Below, piece by piece: positions 38,444 to 48,899 of a stretch of DNA of 64,000 bases. The stretch is from Litorilituus lipolyticus (GTDB lineage Bacteria; Pseudomonadota; Gammaproteobacteria; Enterobacterales; Alteromonadaceae): assembly GCF_006439335.1 (NCBI RefSeq), contig NZ_SAWY01000007.1, positions 124,001 through 188,000 of the forward strand, read 5' to 3'. The notes below the pieces were generated by a model, which did no database searches, was not told the origin of the DNA, and saw only the letters and a program-made list of their open reading frames with translations. The translations under genes and the position numbers were made by a program. Numbering within the stretch: position 1 is the stretch's first letter; every line of letters starts with the position of its first letter.

Positions 38444-38485
38444 TATCACACGGCAACTCTATTAATTTGGATTGTTATGAAAAAC

Positions 38486-38522
38486 AAAAGCGGTAATTAG
38501 TTTCACTAATTACCGCTTTTTT
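38486..38522. terminator. Strong bidirectional terminator after darP
   Basis: A 15-bp perfect stem pairs AAAAGCGGTAATTAG (38486-38500) with CTAATTACCGCTTTT (38506-38520) around a 5-nt loop, followed by T residues. It serves darP and the convergent microprotein gene at 38559-38681. It is the longest perfect stem of the terminators in the window. Confidence 0.95.
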
Positions 38523-38558
38523 ATAATCTTTATTTAGCGTCTTAATTGCGCTTAAAGT

Positions 38559-38681
38559 TTATGCTAATAACGTGAACCAACCCATTAGCATTGGTAATAA
38601 AGGTAAGGCAACAAGAGCTGTTACAACCATAAATAAATGACGCTTAGATGAGCTATCTTTAAAATCTTCGTTATGTGACAT
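38559..38681 (-). CDS. Small membrane protein of 40 residues
   Basis: The frame encodes 40 residues: a polar head MSHNEDFKDSSSKRH, then a hydrophobic helix LFMVVTALVALPLLPML and a short GWFTLLA tail. This predicts a single-pass inner-membrane microprotein, N-terminus probably inside because of the Lys-Arg before the helix. A clear AAGGA ribosome binding site lies 8 nt ahead of the ATG. A perfect FNR-type box stands 86 nt upstream and a strong terminator follows the stop, so it looks like an independent transcription unit. I do not recognise a family and infer no function. It fills most of the 425-bp darP/tldD spacer. Confidence 0.6.
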   Translation of the reverse strand: MSHNEDFKDSSSKRHLFMVVTALVALPLLPMLMGWFTLLA

Positions 38682-38766
38682 CTTTAAATTCCTTAACTAC
38701 ACACTCACAATGAGTATAAAAAAGACGCGCATCATACCGATATTTACGGGAATTGAACAGCTTTTA

Positions 38767-38780
38767 TTGATCTAGATCAA
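38767..38780. promoter_or_regulatory. Perfect FNR-type box (TTGAT-N4-ATCAA)
   Basis: The sequence TTGATCTAGATCAA equals the FNR/EtrA consensus TTGAT-N4-ATCAA at every fixed position. A minus-strand -10 (TATGAT, 38731-38736) lies downstream toward the 40-residue ORF, which puts the box centre near -50 relative to a likely start point. Class II FNR sites are usually at -41.5, so the spacing is not canonical. Plus-strand use would lead only into the antisense of tldD. Confidence 0.6.
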
Positions 38781-38868
38781 TATAATTAAATACCCTATTG
38801 TATACCTATATTAAATTAACTTGATTCATCAACTAGTTAAGAATTTACCCTATGAGTCATTTCTATAG

Positions 38869-40308
38869 TTACTGAGTACCACCTATAGTCATTTCATCAA
38901 CTTTTAATGTAGGCTGACCTACACCAACAGGAACACTCTGACCATCTTTGCCACAAACACCAACACCGGCATCAAGCTTTAAATCATTACCGACCATACT
39001 GACTTTTTTCATAGCCTCAGGACCACTACCTATCAATGTTGCCCCTTTAACAGGAGAAGTAATTTCACCATCTTCAATTAAATAGGCTTCAGAACTGGTA
39101 AAGACAAACTTTCCTGATGTAATATCAACCTGCCCACCGGCAAAGTTCGGCGCATAGATGCCTTTTTTCACTGATTTGATAATATCTTCTGGTTCTGATT
39201 CACCAGCCAACATATAGGTATTTGTCATTCGTGGCATTGGCAGATGTGCATAAGATTCACGTCGACCATTGCCTGTAGGGTTAACCCCCATTAAAGCCGC
39301 ATTGTGCTTATCTTGCATGTAGCCTTTTAAAACACCTTTTTCTATCAGAATATTATATTGACCCGGCGTACCTTCATCATCCATAGAAATAGAACCACGC
39401 TTATTTGCCAAAGTGCCATCATCAACAATAGTACAAAGTTCAGAGGTTACTTGCTCACCCACTTTGCCAGAAAAAGCTGAAGAGCCTTTACGGTTAAAGT
39501 CACCTTCTAAGCCATGGCCAACCGCTTCATGTAATAACACACCTGGCCAACCCGCACCTAATACCACTGGGTATGTGCCAGCCGGTGCTTCAATAGCCAC
39601 TAAGTTAACGAGTGCTTGGCGAACAGCTTCTTCTGCAAATGCCAAATAACGAGCTTTGCCTTGCTCAACCTCAAAGAAATAACTGTAATCAGTGCGAGCG
39701 CCACCGCCAGCACTTGCGCGTTCACGTTTGCCTTGGTCTTCAACTAAAACCGAACAATTTAACCGTACCAAAGGGCGAATGTCGGTGCCGTAAGTTCCAT
39801 CAGTTGCTGCCACTAATACCTTTTCATAAACACCTGAAAGACTGACAATCACTTGAGTAACACGGCTATCTACCTGCCTTGCATGCGCCTCAACTTGATG
39901 TAGCAATTCAATCTTTTGCTCTTGAGTAAGGCTACCAAGGGGTTCAACAGATTGATAAACTTGGATAGGTGATTGTCGAGAAAATGCTTTGACCTTAACG
40001 CCATTAGCCTGATCTGCAATACCTTTAGCTGCATCGGCCGCTTTTTGTAGAGCAACGATTGAAATATCATCAGAATAGGCAAAGCCTGTTTTCTCACCTG
40101 AAATAGCTCGTACACCTACACCGCGCTCAATATTATAAGAGCCTTCTTTGACGATGCCATCTTCTAATACCCATGACTCATGCAAGCTTGATTGAAAATA
40201 CAAATCTGCATAATCAACTTTTCTATCTTGCATACGGTTTAAAGTGGCTGATAAGACCTCTTCATCAATATTACTCTCAGCTAACAATGACTGCTCAACA
40301 TTATTCAT
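38869..40308 (-). CDS. tldD: Metalloprotease TldD
   Basis: The protein has 479 residues. The zinc-binding motif HEAVGH lies at residues 260-265 with the extension GLEGD, matching TldD, the catalytic member of the TldD/TldE heterodimer. The ending repeats [20 protein letters not shown] and VGVCGKDGQ are diagnostic. Its partner gene pmbA is at 36462. The gene is downstream of the nitrilase gene with 17 nt between, on the same strand. Confidence 0.96.
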   Translation of the reverse strand: MNNVEQSLLAESNIDEEVLSATLNRMQDRKVDYADLYFQSSLHESWVLEDGIVKEGSYNIERGVGVRAISGEKTGFAYSDDISIVALQKAADAAKGIADQANGVKVKAFSRQSPIQVYQSVEPLGSLTQEQKIELLHQVEAHARQVDSRVTQVIVSLSGVYEKVLVAATDGTYGTDIRPLVRLNCSVLVEDQGKRERASAGGGARTDYSYFFEVEQGKARYLAFAEEAVRQALVNLVAIEAPAGTYPVVLGAGWPGVLLHEAVGHGLEGDFNRKGSSAFSGKVGEQVTSELCTIVDDGTLANKRGSISMDDEGTPGQYNILIEKGVLKGYMQDKHNAALMGVNPTGNGRRESYAHLPMPRMTNTYMLAGESEPEDIIKSVKKGIYAPNFAGGQVDITSGKFVFTSSEAYLIEDGEITSPVKGATLIGSGPEAMKKVSMVGNDLKLDAGVGVCGKDGQSVPVGVGQPTLKVDEMTIGGTQ

Positions 40309-40325
40309 TTAAGACTTACCCAACT

Positions 40326-41156
40326 CTACTTTAATAATAAATTCGACACCAAAGGCATACTTTGGCGAATATGATTAACTTTTTCTAACTCAAATACTGC
40401 GCTTACGTAGCCTTCACCTTCAGGCAAGCAATCTAGCACTTCACCCCATGGGCTAATGATCATCGAATGCCCCCATGTTTCCCTGCCATTTGCATGAATT
40501 CCCTCTTGCGCTGAGGCAACAATATAAGCCTGATTCTCAATTGCTCGCGCTTTTAGTAAGGTTTCCCAATGTGCTTTACCTGTAACACGCGTAAAAGCGC
40601 TAGGAACGGTTATCACAGAAGCACCAAGTTTTGCTAATTGCTGAAACAATAGCGGGAAACGTAAATCAAAGCATATTGATAAACCAATATCTGCAAAGGG
40701 TGTATTAACCACTTTTGCTTCTGTTCCCGCCTTTGTAAAACGTGATTCACGATAGTTAGCTTCGCTGTCTGCTACATCAACATCAAACAAATGAATCTTA
40801 TCATAGCTTGATAATAATTCTCCTTGAGGGCTAAAAACACAACACTGATTGGTAAATTTATCTTGAGCAGAGGTTAAAACAGGAATTGAACCTGCCACTA
40901 AGTAAATATTAAATTGCTGTGCTATCTCAGCTAAACTACTCATTAACTTGTTAGAGGGTTGCGATGATTTTGCCAATTCAAGTTGCTCACTATCTCGCCC
41001 ACCAAAATATAAGCAGCATTCTGGCAAAACAACTAAATTAGCTGTTACGTCAGTTTCTTGCAGACTCTTCATTTTCTCTATCTGTTCTCTTATCGCCTGT
41101 AAGTTAGCACTTACATCAGGCTTAGAGCATAATTGAATTGCTGTTAGTTTAATCAT
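40326..41156 (-). CDS. Carbon-nitrogen hydrolase (nitrilase superfamily, Nit2/deaminated-glutathione amidase-like)
   Basis: The protein has 276 residues with the complete catalytic triad of the nitrilase superfamily: Glu46 in VVLPECCLY, Lys120 in SSYDKIHLF and Cys162 in GLSICFDLRFP. The spacing and the RENQAYIVA, HGHS-like elements (here WGHSMIISPWG) fit the Nit1/Nit2 branch, which hydrolyses omega-amides or deaminated glutathione. It sits between yhdP and tldD, the usual place in gammaproteobacteria, and is cotranscribed with them. The exact substrate is not decided by sequence. Confidence 0.9.
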   Translation of the reverse strand: MIKLTAIQLCSKPDVSANLQAIREQIEKMKSLQETDVTANLVVLPECCLYFGGRDSEQLELAKSSQPSNKLMSSLAEIAQQFNIYLVAGSIPVLTSAQDKFTNQCCVFSPQGELLSSYDKIHLFDVDVADSEANYRESRFTKAGTEAKVVNTPFADIGLSICFDLRFPLLFQQLAKLGASVITVPSAFTRVTGKAHWETLLKARAIENQAYIVASAQEGIHANGRETWGHSMIISPWGEVLDCLPEGEGYVSAVFELEKVNHIRQSMPLVSNLLLK

Positions 41157-41212
41157 CTTTTACTTTTGGGTTAGTAGGCTTTTTTAAGCTAAGTTTATTT
41201 TCTTGTTAGTGA

Positions 41213-44200
41213 CTATGAATCATCTTTTATTTTTTCTGGTAATTCATTTTGGCTATCAGACTGCTTGTATTGCCTCATCCGCTTATCAGGTTCTTTCGAC
41301 TTGTTATTCTTCTCTGGTTTTACAGGGCTATCAACAATCTCAGGCGGTGTTTTTCTCCCAACACTAACATCCTTACTTTTACGATCGACCTCTCTAAAGT
41401 TTGGATCTGATACATTACCTGTTAGCTCAAAGGTGAATTCAGAAACCACTTGCGATTTAATCACTTGATCAATAGCAACGCCAGCCAAAAAGGTCACAGG
41501 ATTCAATGTAGCAATCCAAGCTAGCACAGGCAAACTTGATGTTAGGTTAGGCTTATATGACATTTTATAATCCAATATTCCAGTAGCTAAATTGGTATTC
41601 CCTGTCATATATAAATCACCTGCAGTACCATTCATTTCAGTACTGTCAGTATACAAAACGCCCTTTTTAAGCTGATACTCACCTTCAATGGCGCTATAGA
41701 ACATACCATCACTAAAAATGTCCCTAAAATCTAACGTTAACTTTCTTACTAATGACTGCAAGCTCAACACTGAAAATATGCGTGCTTTATCACTCACATC
41801 AGCTAAATAGCCATCGTCTATATCAGCACTAAATTGACCATTACTTTGTGCTATTTCAAAATCATGTGGTCCGCCATTCCAATTTAAATTGAAATCTAGT
41901 ACACCACCGCTGTCTCGAATAATGGACTCATAGCCTAACTGGTTTAATTCATTTTCAATACTATCAACTTCTAAATCACCGCTAAATTGAGTAATAGATT
42001 CTTGTTGGTTATGTCGCCAATTACCAGAAAAGCCTAAAACTGTGTTATCACGTTTTGCGATAAAATTATTAAACTCAATGAGATCATCATGTGCTCGCTC
42101 AACAGAGAAACTAACTTCTCCTAAATTTAGGCGGCCAATTTGACAGCGATCACAGCGAAATGATATTTTTGGAATGTTATTAAATACAATATCATTAGTG
42201 ATAATATCAGATACTGTATTTTCAGGTTCATCACCTATCTTGTCTTGTTCAGCCTGCTCAATAATTTTAGGGGTTAAATGGACAAACTCAGCATTTATAT
42301 CAACCCCTTGCTCATACCAGTGAGGATAAAACTTCAATTGGCTGCGTGTTTCTTTGGCATTTAACTGTAATAACCACCAATCTTCTTTATCAAATAAATT
42401 AAAGGAAACATTGTTTAAAGTTTGCCCTAAGACGGTTAATTCACCAATTGTCCCTCTGATACGCTCAGGTACCGCAAATAAAGGTGAAGCATTGTTTTGA
42501 GCATCATCATGATTAGGCTCATTTGTTTCACTAACTGAATCAATAATATCACTAATTAATGGCTGCCAATGAGAGAACTTAGCTTGTTCTAGCTTGGTAG
42601 TAATATGAAAACCATTCATTGGCAACAGCATTTTCTCATTACCCAAGACCAAATGGGCTCTGCTAAAACGGGTCTCTTCATGATTTAGTACACCATAAAA
42701 ACTCATCTCTTCACCAAGTTGTGCATTGATGGTTGAACGTGCCATTTGCCCGTTTGCAGTGACTACAAAGCTGTTTTTTTGTTCGGCTTTTTTACCGTAG
42801 GGTTTAGGTAGGTGAAGTATACTGCCCGCTAAGTCTGAAGAGATGGCTAAGTTATATGAAAAGCCTTCTTGATGGTGTTGATGTAATGACAAAGTACCAG
42901 ACCAAGGCAGCTGGCCCGCACTATACTTCTTCAATAAATCAGGCACATGTTGCTGATAATCAGCTTCTTGCCATATGGCTTGCATAACAATGTCAGTATC
43001 ATAATAATCATCTTTATTTAGGCCTTTGACATCCAGATTAATTGGTAATCCTTGCCAAAGTAATGATAATCCTTTTGTTGTTATGACTTCATTTTCAAAG
43101 AATAACTGGCCATTAACTTGGCTAAAGTCCATACGTGGCGTTTGTAAAGCGACTTGATTATCCGCAAAATTTATTGCACCACTCGCGACACTTTGAGAAA
43201 CATCTTTCAGTGGTAATTTTAATGAGAAGTCGCCACTTACATCACCCGATATTTGTAGCTGCTCAAGTGTCGCACCAACGGTATCTCTTAATGGGCTTTG
43301 ATCCATTAAGTTTGCTATATGATCTGCGTTAGATGGTTGTATTTTTGCATCGACTTTTAACAATTGTTCACCGGATAGCTCATCAATCCCAGCACGAACA
43401 CCAGTAACATCAAGTCCTGAAAGCAAGCCTTTACGGCCAGTTATCATCATTGAGTTATTTGTGAAGTTTAGATTGGCTGAAAAGTCAGAGATTTCTGGCC
43501 AGTCACTAGCAAATTTAAAGGTACTATCGGTTAACTCGGCATCAACGACAAAAATACCACTGCCATCGGAAAACGGAAAATGAGATAACGGCCCGTTTAC
43601 TAAAACTTGCGCTTGCTCAATAGTGCCATCAACTATTGCTGAGTTTAAATAACCAACCAAATTATCACTCATCAATGATAATGGATAATAATGTCCGGCA
43701 AGAGCCGCATTACCTTGCTGAATGTCAGCCATTAAGGCCATCGTTGCTTCACCATCATTGGGTGAATCAACCTCTACCTGTGCAGAAAGCTTAAGTTCTG
43801 AGGAGGCAAAATCGAGGGAATTTACCGCTAACCGCCAACCTGTCTCCATAAAAGAAACATTTAGCTGTGCGGCAAGTGTTTGATATGAGATTGGAGCAAC
43901 AAAATGCTGAGCAAAATCTAAAGCACCTTCTTGTCCATTGATATTAACAAACAATTCTTTACCAGCATAACTGACATTGCCATTTAGATTTTCTAGCGCA
44001 GGAATACCGTGGCTAAATTGATTAGATAAAGAAGAAAAATCAGCAACTATTTGTAAATCATCAGAATGACTCGCTAAGTATATGTCTGTGACCTGTCCTG
44101 AAAGTGATAGTTGGCTAAAGAGATCTCGCGTTCCTTGATCTTCTGTGATTAATGGGCCTATTTGCCCTAGTAATGATAAGTCTACTGATGATACATATGC

Positions 44201-45229
44201 AGAAAACATATCATTTAACTTATTCATTGAAATAGTAAACTCTTGCTTTGGTTGCTCATTAAATTGCAACATCAATGGCGTACTAAACAATCTAAAGCTT
44301 TTGGATTCCTTCCCTTTTACTAAAAGTAACTGCCCTTCGCCTAAACTTAGTTTTTGTTGTTTTTCATTAATAAGCCACTGAATATTGTTTTCATTGAGTT
44401 TAGCTTGTAATCGTTCTACAGCACTGTTTCTAACATTTAACCAAACTGCAAAACTAATATCTGATTTGGTATTGTCATTTTCAACTGCTAAAACAGAGTC
44501 TAACCAAGGGGTTATATCTAAATTGTTCGCTTCAACATAGATTTGACCACTGAGATCTGCACTATTCTCTCCAATCAGGTTTAGAGAAAGTTGCACATTA
44601 TTAGAGCTCAATTCATTAATAACTATGCTGCCTTGAGCTTGATGCAAGTCATCTGTGTTCAACCACTGCAAATTATTAATATGAATATCACGTTTAAGAG
44701 ATTCATTGTGCACAACAATATCACTATCATGAATCGAGAATTTATTTAATCGATTAAGAAATATATTGGTTACCATTGAGAAACTATCAGCATCTTCATT
44801 AGCTTCTTGGCTAGGAGTATTACTTTGTTCAGAGGCTTGATTCGACCATAACCCTTGGTCTACTTTAACATTAGCGCCTTTTATGACTAAATTGCTCGAC
44901 ACTAATCGTTGCTGAGTTAGTGAGCCCCAAAAGTCAATTTTTGATTCAATTCTTTCAATGAAGACAAACGCCTGCTCGGTATCAATTAGATTAACGTTAT
45001 TAACTATAAGTACAGGACCAAAACGTTGCCAAGTCATGCTTAGCGAACCGATACTTATTTGAGTTTGATTGTTGTCATTGATGTAGTCTTGCAAATCAGC
45101 ACGATAATTACCTACATAAGGCAGTAGTAATCGAAATGCACTAAGTAGCACTGCGACCATTACCAACAAAATGGCAATGGTTTTATACAGGCGATTTAGC
45201 CAACGATTCGATACACTAGTTATACTCAT
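41213..45229 (-). CDS. yhdP: AsmA-like lipid-transport protein YhdP
   Basis: The protein has 1338 residues. An N-terminal membrane anchor (about 12-32) is followed by a very long periplasmic beta-rich domain of DUF3971/AsmA2 type, ending in a Lys-rich, low-complexity tail (SKEPDKRMRQYK). The length and the TLNPVTFLAGVAIDQ motif near the end match YhdP. With TamB and YdbH it is thought to carry phospholipids from inner to outer membrane as a hydrophobic bridge. It follows rng (89 nt) and precedes the nitrilase and tldD genes, as in E. coli. Confidence 0.93.
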   Translation of the reverse strand: MSITSVSNRWLNRLYKTIAILLVMVAVLLSAFRLLLPYVGNYRADLQDYINDNNQTQISIGSLSMTWQRFGPVLIVNNVNLIDTEQAFVFIERIESKIDFWGSLTQQRLVSSNLVIKGANVKVDQGLWSNQASEQSNTPSQEANEDADSFSMVTNIFLNRLNKFSIHDSDIVVHNESLKRDIHINNLQWLNTDDLHQAQGSIVINELSSNNVQLSLNLIGENSADLSGQIYVEANNLDITPWLDSVLAVENDNTKSDISFAVWLNVRNSAVERLQAKLNENNIQWLINEKQQKLSLGEGQLLLVKGKESKSFRLFSTPLMLQFNEQPKQEFTISMNKLNDMFSAYVSSVDLSLLGQIGPLITEDQGTRDLFSQLSLSGQVTDIYLASHSDDLQIVADFSSLSNQFSHGIPALENLNGNVSYAGKELFVNINGQEGALDFAQHFVAPISYQTLAAQLNVSFMETGWRLAVNSLDFASSELKLSAQVEVDSPNDGEATMALMADIQQGNAALAGHYYPLSLMSDNLVGYLNSAIVDGTIEQAQVLVNGPLSHFPFSDGSGIFVVDAELTDSTFKFASDWPEISDFSANLNFTNNSMMITGRKGLLSGLDVTGVRAGIDELSGEQLLKVDAKIQPSNADHIANLMDQSPLRDTVGATLEQLQISGDVSGDFSLKLPLKDVSQSVASGAINFADNQVALQTPRMDFSQVNGQLFFENEVITTKGLSLLWQGLPINLDVKGLNKDDYYDTDIVMQAIWQEADYQQHVPDLLKKYSAGQLPWSGTLSLHQHHQEGFSYNLAISSDLAGSILHLPKPYGKKAEQKNSFVVTANGQMARSTINAQLGEEMSFYGVLNHEETRFSRAHLVLGNEKMLLPMNGFHITTKLEQAKFSHWQPLISDIIDSVSETNEPNHDDAQNNASPLFAVPERIRGTIGELTVLGQTLNNVSFNLFDKEDWWLLQLNAKETRSQLKFYPHWYEQGVDINAEFVHLTPKIIEQAEQDKIGDEPENTVSDIITNDIVFNNIPKISFRCDRCQIGRLNLGEVSFSVERAHDDLIEFNNFIAKRDNTVLGFSGNWRHNQQESITQFSGDLEVDSIENELNQLGYESIIRDSGGVLDFNLNWNGGPHDFEIAQSNGQFSADIDDGYLADVSDKARIFSVLSLQSLVRKLTLDFRDIFSDGMFYSAIEGEYQLKKGVLYTDSTEMNGTAGDLYMTGNTNLATGILDYKMSYKPNLTSSLPVLAWIATLNPVTFLAGVAIDQVIKSQVVSEFTFELTGNVSDPNFREVDRKSKDVSVGRKTPPEIVDSPVKPEKNNKSKEPDKRMRQYKQSDSQNELPEKIKDDS

Positions 45230-45318
45230 TTAGGGGTTATTTTCCTAATTACACTTATGCTTTAGATTTACATTGTTAATAAAAGTTAGTTTTAGTTGAT
45301 AAATACTGCTGAACTTGA

Positions 45319-46776
45319 TCACATCATAACAACATCAAATTGCTCTTGATTATACATCGGCTCAACTTGAACTTTGATTAACTTGCCAATAAAGACTTCA
45401 ACTTCACCTAGGTTATGATACTCATCGTTAACTAAAAACTCACTAACGGCAGGTGAAGCATAAACGATAAATTTATCAGCATCATGGGCTCTATTAACTC
45501 GGACAATTTCTCGCAGTATTTCAAAGCAAACAGTTTCAACGGTTTTTAAATTTCCACGACCTGTACAAACTGGGCATTCATCACAAAGTACATGTTCTAA
45601 GCTTTCACGCGTTCGTTTTCGGGTCATTTCAACAAGACCTAATGAAGAAAAGCCTTGTATAGAGTATTTTACCTTATCTTTGCTCATTGCCATATCAAGA
45701 CTATGTAACACTCTGCGTTTGTGGTCAGCATCATGCATATCGATAAAGTCAACAATGATAATGCCACCTAAATTACGTAATCTTAATTGTCTTGCAATTG
45801 CTTGTGTCGCTTCAATATTAGTACTGAAAATTGTATCTTCTAAATTACGGTGTCCAACAAAAGCACCTGTATTAATATCAATGGTTGTCATGGCTTCAGT
45901 TTGATCAATAATTAAATAGCCACCAGACTTTAATTCTATTTTTCTGTGTAGTGCTCGTTGTATTTCTCTTTCAACAGAGAACAAATCAAATATTGGTCGC
46001 TCACCAGGATAGTATTCAAGCAATGAGGTTAACTCAGGTACAAACTCTTGAGTAAAACCTGCCAGTTGATCATAGGTTAACTTTGAATCAACGCGAATGC
46101 GTTCAAGTTCGATACCTACAAAGTCTCTAAGCACACGAGAAGATAGTGGCAAGTCTTGATATAAAGGCAACTTTACTTGTTTGCGTTGTTTGCGCTCTAA
46201 CACTTTCTGCCAAACACGACGTAAAAACTCAGCATCATGTTTGAGCTCTATTTCGCCAGCGCCTTCACCCGCTGTTCGTACAATAAAGCCTTGATGTTCA
46301 TCACAATACGGGCTAACAATAGTTTTTAAGCGTTTTCGCTCAGCTTCATCTTCTATTCGTTGCGATATTCCTGCGTGAGTTGCATGGGGCATAAGCACTA
46401 AATAGCGGGATGCGATAGTTATATCTGTTGTTAATCGAGCACCTTTAGAGCCAAGTGGATCTTTCACCACTTGCACCATAATATATTGCCCTTCATGAAC
46501 AAGAGAGCGAATGTCAGCTGTTTGCTCACCCTCTTCTTTGAGCATTAATTTAGAATTGATATCTGAGGCGTGTAAAAATGCTGCTTTTTCTAAGTTAATA
46601 TCAACAAAAGCTGCCTGCATACCTGGCAACACTCGAATCACTTTACCTAAATATATGTTACCAACAATACCGCGCTTTGCTTCTCGCTCTATATGCACTT
46701 CTTGCAATGAGCCATTCTCAATTAAAGCAACACGTGTTTCACTTGGCGTGACATTGATTAATAATTCTGCGGTCAT
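45319..46776 (-). CDS. rng: Ribonuclease G
   Basis: The protein has 485 residues. The S1-type RNA-binding domain (about 38-125) begins GNIYLGKVIRVLPGMQAAFVD (split). The DNase I-like catalytic region has DINTGAFVGH and IIVDFIDM with the Mg-binding Asp residues, and the zinc-link is CDECPVCTGRG. It matures the 5' end of 16S rRNA and processes mRNAs. It lies after maf, the common mre-maf-rng arrangement. Confidence 0.96.
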   Translation of the reverse strand: MTAELLINVTPSETRVALIENGSLQEVHIEREAKRGIVGNIYLGKVIRVLPGMQAAFVDINLEKAAFLHASDINSKLMLKEEGEQTADIRSLVHEGQYIMVQVVKDPLGSKGARLTTDITIASRYLVLMPHATHAGISQRIEDEAERKRLKTIVSPYCDEHQGFIVRTAGEGAGEIELKHDAEFLRRVWQKVLERKQRKQVKLPLYQDLPLSSRVLRDFVGIELERIRVDSKLTYDQLAGFTQEFVPELTSLLEYYPGERPIFDLFSVEREIQRALHRKIELKSGGYLIIDQTEAMTTIDINTGAFVGHRNLEDTIFSTNIEATQAIARQLRLRNLGGIIIVDFIDMHDADHKRRVLHSLDMAMSKDKVKYSIQGFSSLGLVEMTRKRTRESLEHVLCDECPVCTGRGNLKTVETVCFEILREIVRVNRAHDADKFIVYASPAVSEFLVNDEYHNLGEVEVFIGKLIKVQVEPMYNQEQFDVVMM

Positions 46777-46830
46777 GATTGCTGCCTTAGTTGAAAATCT
46801 GAGAAAGAAAAAATGTCTTAAAAGCGAAAT

Positions 46831-47430
46831 TTACTCTGTAGACATTGGTAAAATACTTGATAATCCCGCCTTTGATAACATTTGAGCACATTCAAATAAC
46901 GGTAAACCAACAACGGCAGAATAACTGCCCTGAATTGACTTAACGAACTGTCCAGCTATGCCTTGAATTGCATATGAGCCTGCTTTATCTTGTGGCTCTG
47001 CAGTCTGCCAATACTGTTTTATTTCATCTTCCGTTAAGGTTTTGAAAAATACTTTTGTCGTTACGACATCGCAAGTAATCGAGTTTTTGCCGACTAAAGC
47101 AATGGCTGTTAATACCTGATGACTTTTTCCAGACAGAGAAGACAACATTTCAATGCTATCTGCTAAATCTTTTGGTTTACCAAATATTCGTTCTTCACAC
47201 ACCACACAAGTATCAGAGCCTATTACTAAACTATTGTCTTGATTAGCCAATAAATCAAAAACATATTGCGCTTTTTCTTTAGCTAACCGCTCAACATAGC
47301 ATTCAGCATTTTCATTGCCATATTGAGTTTCGTCGATATCAGCAGCAATAGTTTCAAACTGATAACCTAACTGACTTAATAAACTTTTTCGCCGAGGCGA
47401 TTGCGAAGCTAATATTAGTTGTTTGTTCAT
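46831..47430 (-). CDS. maf: Maf/YhdE nucleotide pyrophosphatase
   Basis: The protein has 199 residues. The signature LASQSPRRKSLL is at the N-terminus, with the ITxDTxV-like VIGSDTCVV and the KPKDLADS loop further on. YhdE-type enzymes hydrolyse dTTP/UTP and modified nucleotides as house-cleaning pyrophosphatases. The neighbours mreD (2 nt upstream) and rng fit the yhdE branch rather than yceF. Confidence 0.93.
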   Translation of the reverse strand: MNKQLILASQSPRRKSLLSQLGYQFETIAADIDETQYGNENAECYVERLAKEKAQYVFDLLANQDNSLVIGSDTCVVCEERIFGKPKDLADSIEMLSSLSGKSHQVLTAIALVGKNSITCDVVTTKVFFKTLTEDEIKQYWQTAEPQDKAGSYAIQGIAGQFVKSIQGSYSAVVGLPLFECAQMLSKAGLSSILPMSTE

Positions 47431-47432
47431 AA

Positions 47433-47912
47433 TTACATTATCTTAAAATGACGACGTACACGACGTAATAACAAAAACACCCAAGGCCACAAGACAACAC
47501 TGGTAATTACAGGATATAAATAGCTCGTTAAAAATACGGCATCATTTAAAAAGCGTTGCATCCAGAAAACCAGTAAGTGATATAACGCCGCAAGTACACC
47601 AATAATTAATGCTTGCTGCCACACGGAAAAGTTACGAATCTTTTGAAAATTAACCACCACAATATAAACAGACAAAGCCATTGCTGCTGCATGTACACCG
47701 AGTACAGAGCCTAACAAGACATCAAGGATAAAGCCCATAAACCAAGCAGTAATAATATTAATCTTACTGGGTAATGCTAAGCACCAGTACACTAATACAA
47801 TTAAGACCCAATCAGGTCGAAAGGCATCAACACTTAATGGCATTGGCATAATACTCGCCATGAGCGCAATGAGTAGTGTAAAAACAATAATAATGCCGTT
47901 ATGAGAAAACAT
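47433..47912 (-). CDS. mreD: Rod-shape protein MreD
   Basis: The protein has 159 residues with about five membrane helices and the conserved segment FRPDWVLIVLVYWCLALP. It is the integral-membrane member of the elongasome. Its ATG shares a base with the mreC stop (TAATG), indicating translational coupling. Confidence 0.93.
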   Translation of the reverse strand: MFSHNGIIIVFTLLIALMASIMPMPLSVDAFRPDWVLIVLVYWCLALPSKINIITAWFMGFILDVLLGSVLGVHAAAMALSVYIVVVNFQKIRNFSVWQQALIIGVLAALYHLLVFWMQRFLNDAVFLTSYLYPVITSVVLWPWVFLLLRRVRRHFKIM

Positions 47913-48805
47913 TATTTACGCTCCGACTGGTTGATAGCTTTGCTTGAATTATCACTCGTTGTTTTCGGTGCGAAAATACTGACAGGCTTCTCTTTTGATA
48001 ACAATAACACATACCTTAAACGATCAATCTGCGCCACTGGCTTACTAAACACTCGCATGAACTCTCTAGTTTCGTCATTGCTGACACGGCTTACTCTTGC
48101 AACAGGGTAGCCCTCAGGGTATTTTCCGCCTAGCCCCGAAGTAACAATTAAATCACCTTCTTTAATATCCGCGCTATGAGCAACAAAATTATGAATTAGT
48201 AAATCAATCCTTCCTGTGCCCGTTGCCGTTAATCGCAAACCATTACGCTGTATTCGAACAGGGACGGCATGAGTAACATCAGTAATCAAAATAACACGGG
48301 AGCTTCGTGCTCCTACATGTAAAATTTGACCGACTATACCCTTTTCATCAAGTACTGGTTGGCCCTCATACACGCCATCACTAGCACCGCGATTGATTAC
48401 GACTTGATGGGTATAAGGGTCACTATCTACTGACAATATCTCAGCAAACATTTTTTTAATATCGGGTTTTACTGGAGACGCAAGTAATGACCGTAAACGT
48501 TCATTTTCTTGCTTAATGATATTAAGTTGCATTGATTGCTCATGAAATGACAACTCATTTTTGCGGTACACTTCATTTTCAGCCATTAGACGTTGGCGGG
48601 TAACAAGATTTTCAGCGCCCCAAGTCATCATCTGCTTTGGCGCATTTGCCATATACTGTAATGGACTTACAATTGATTGTAAGTAACCTCGCACAATATC
48701 AAAACTCGACATTTTATGATCAAAAAATATCAAAGCCGCAGAACAGCACAGCACCAAGATAAGTCGGTGCTGTGGAGAAGGGCCATGTTTAAAAATTGGA
48801 TTCAT
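47912..48805 (-). CDS. mreC: Rod-shape protein MreC
   Basis: The protein has 297 residues. A membrane helix (about 15-35) is followed by a coiled coil (about 65-105) and a beta-rich periplasmic domain (about 110-270) with GASDGVYEGQPVLDEKGIVGQI (split) and VTSGLGGKYPEGYPVARV. It links MreB filaments to the peptidoglycan synthases PBP2/RodA. It follows mreB by 176 nt and overlaps mreD. Confidence 0.95.
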   Translation of the reverse strand: MNPIFKHGPSPQHRLILVLCCSAALIFFDHKMSSFDIVRGYLQSIVSPLQYMANAPKQMMTWGAENLVTRQRLMAENEVYRKNELSFHEQSMQLNIIKQENERLRSLLASPVKPDIKKMFAEILSVDSDPYTHQVVINRGASDGVYEGQPVLDEKGIVGQILHVGARSSRVILITDVTHAVPVRIQRNGLRLTATGTGRIDLLIHNFVAHSADIKEGDLIVTSGLGGKYPEGYPVARVSRVSNDETREFMRVFSKPVAQIDRLRYVLLLSKEKPVSIFAPKTTSDNSSKAINQSERK

Positions 48806-48899
48806 AGGGGAACTAAAATGCCGTTTGTTAGTGAAGTACCTAAAATAAAATACTTTATCTAAACTGCTAAATTGTCAAAGCTATTCAGTTCTAGTACGA

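Noticed and set aside
39413..39845. Open frames antisense to tldD (two of about 77 codons)
   Set aside because: Both lie inside the certain tldD gene and have no independent support.
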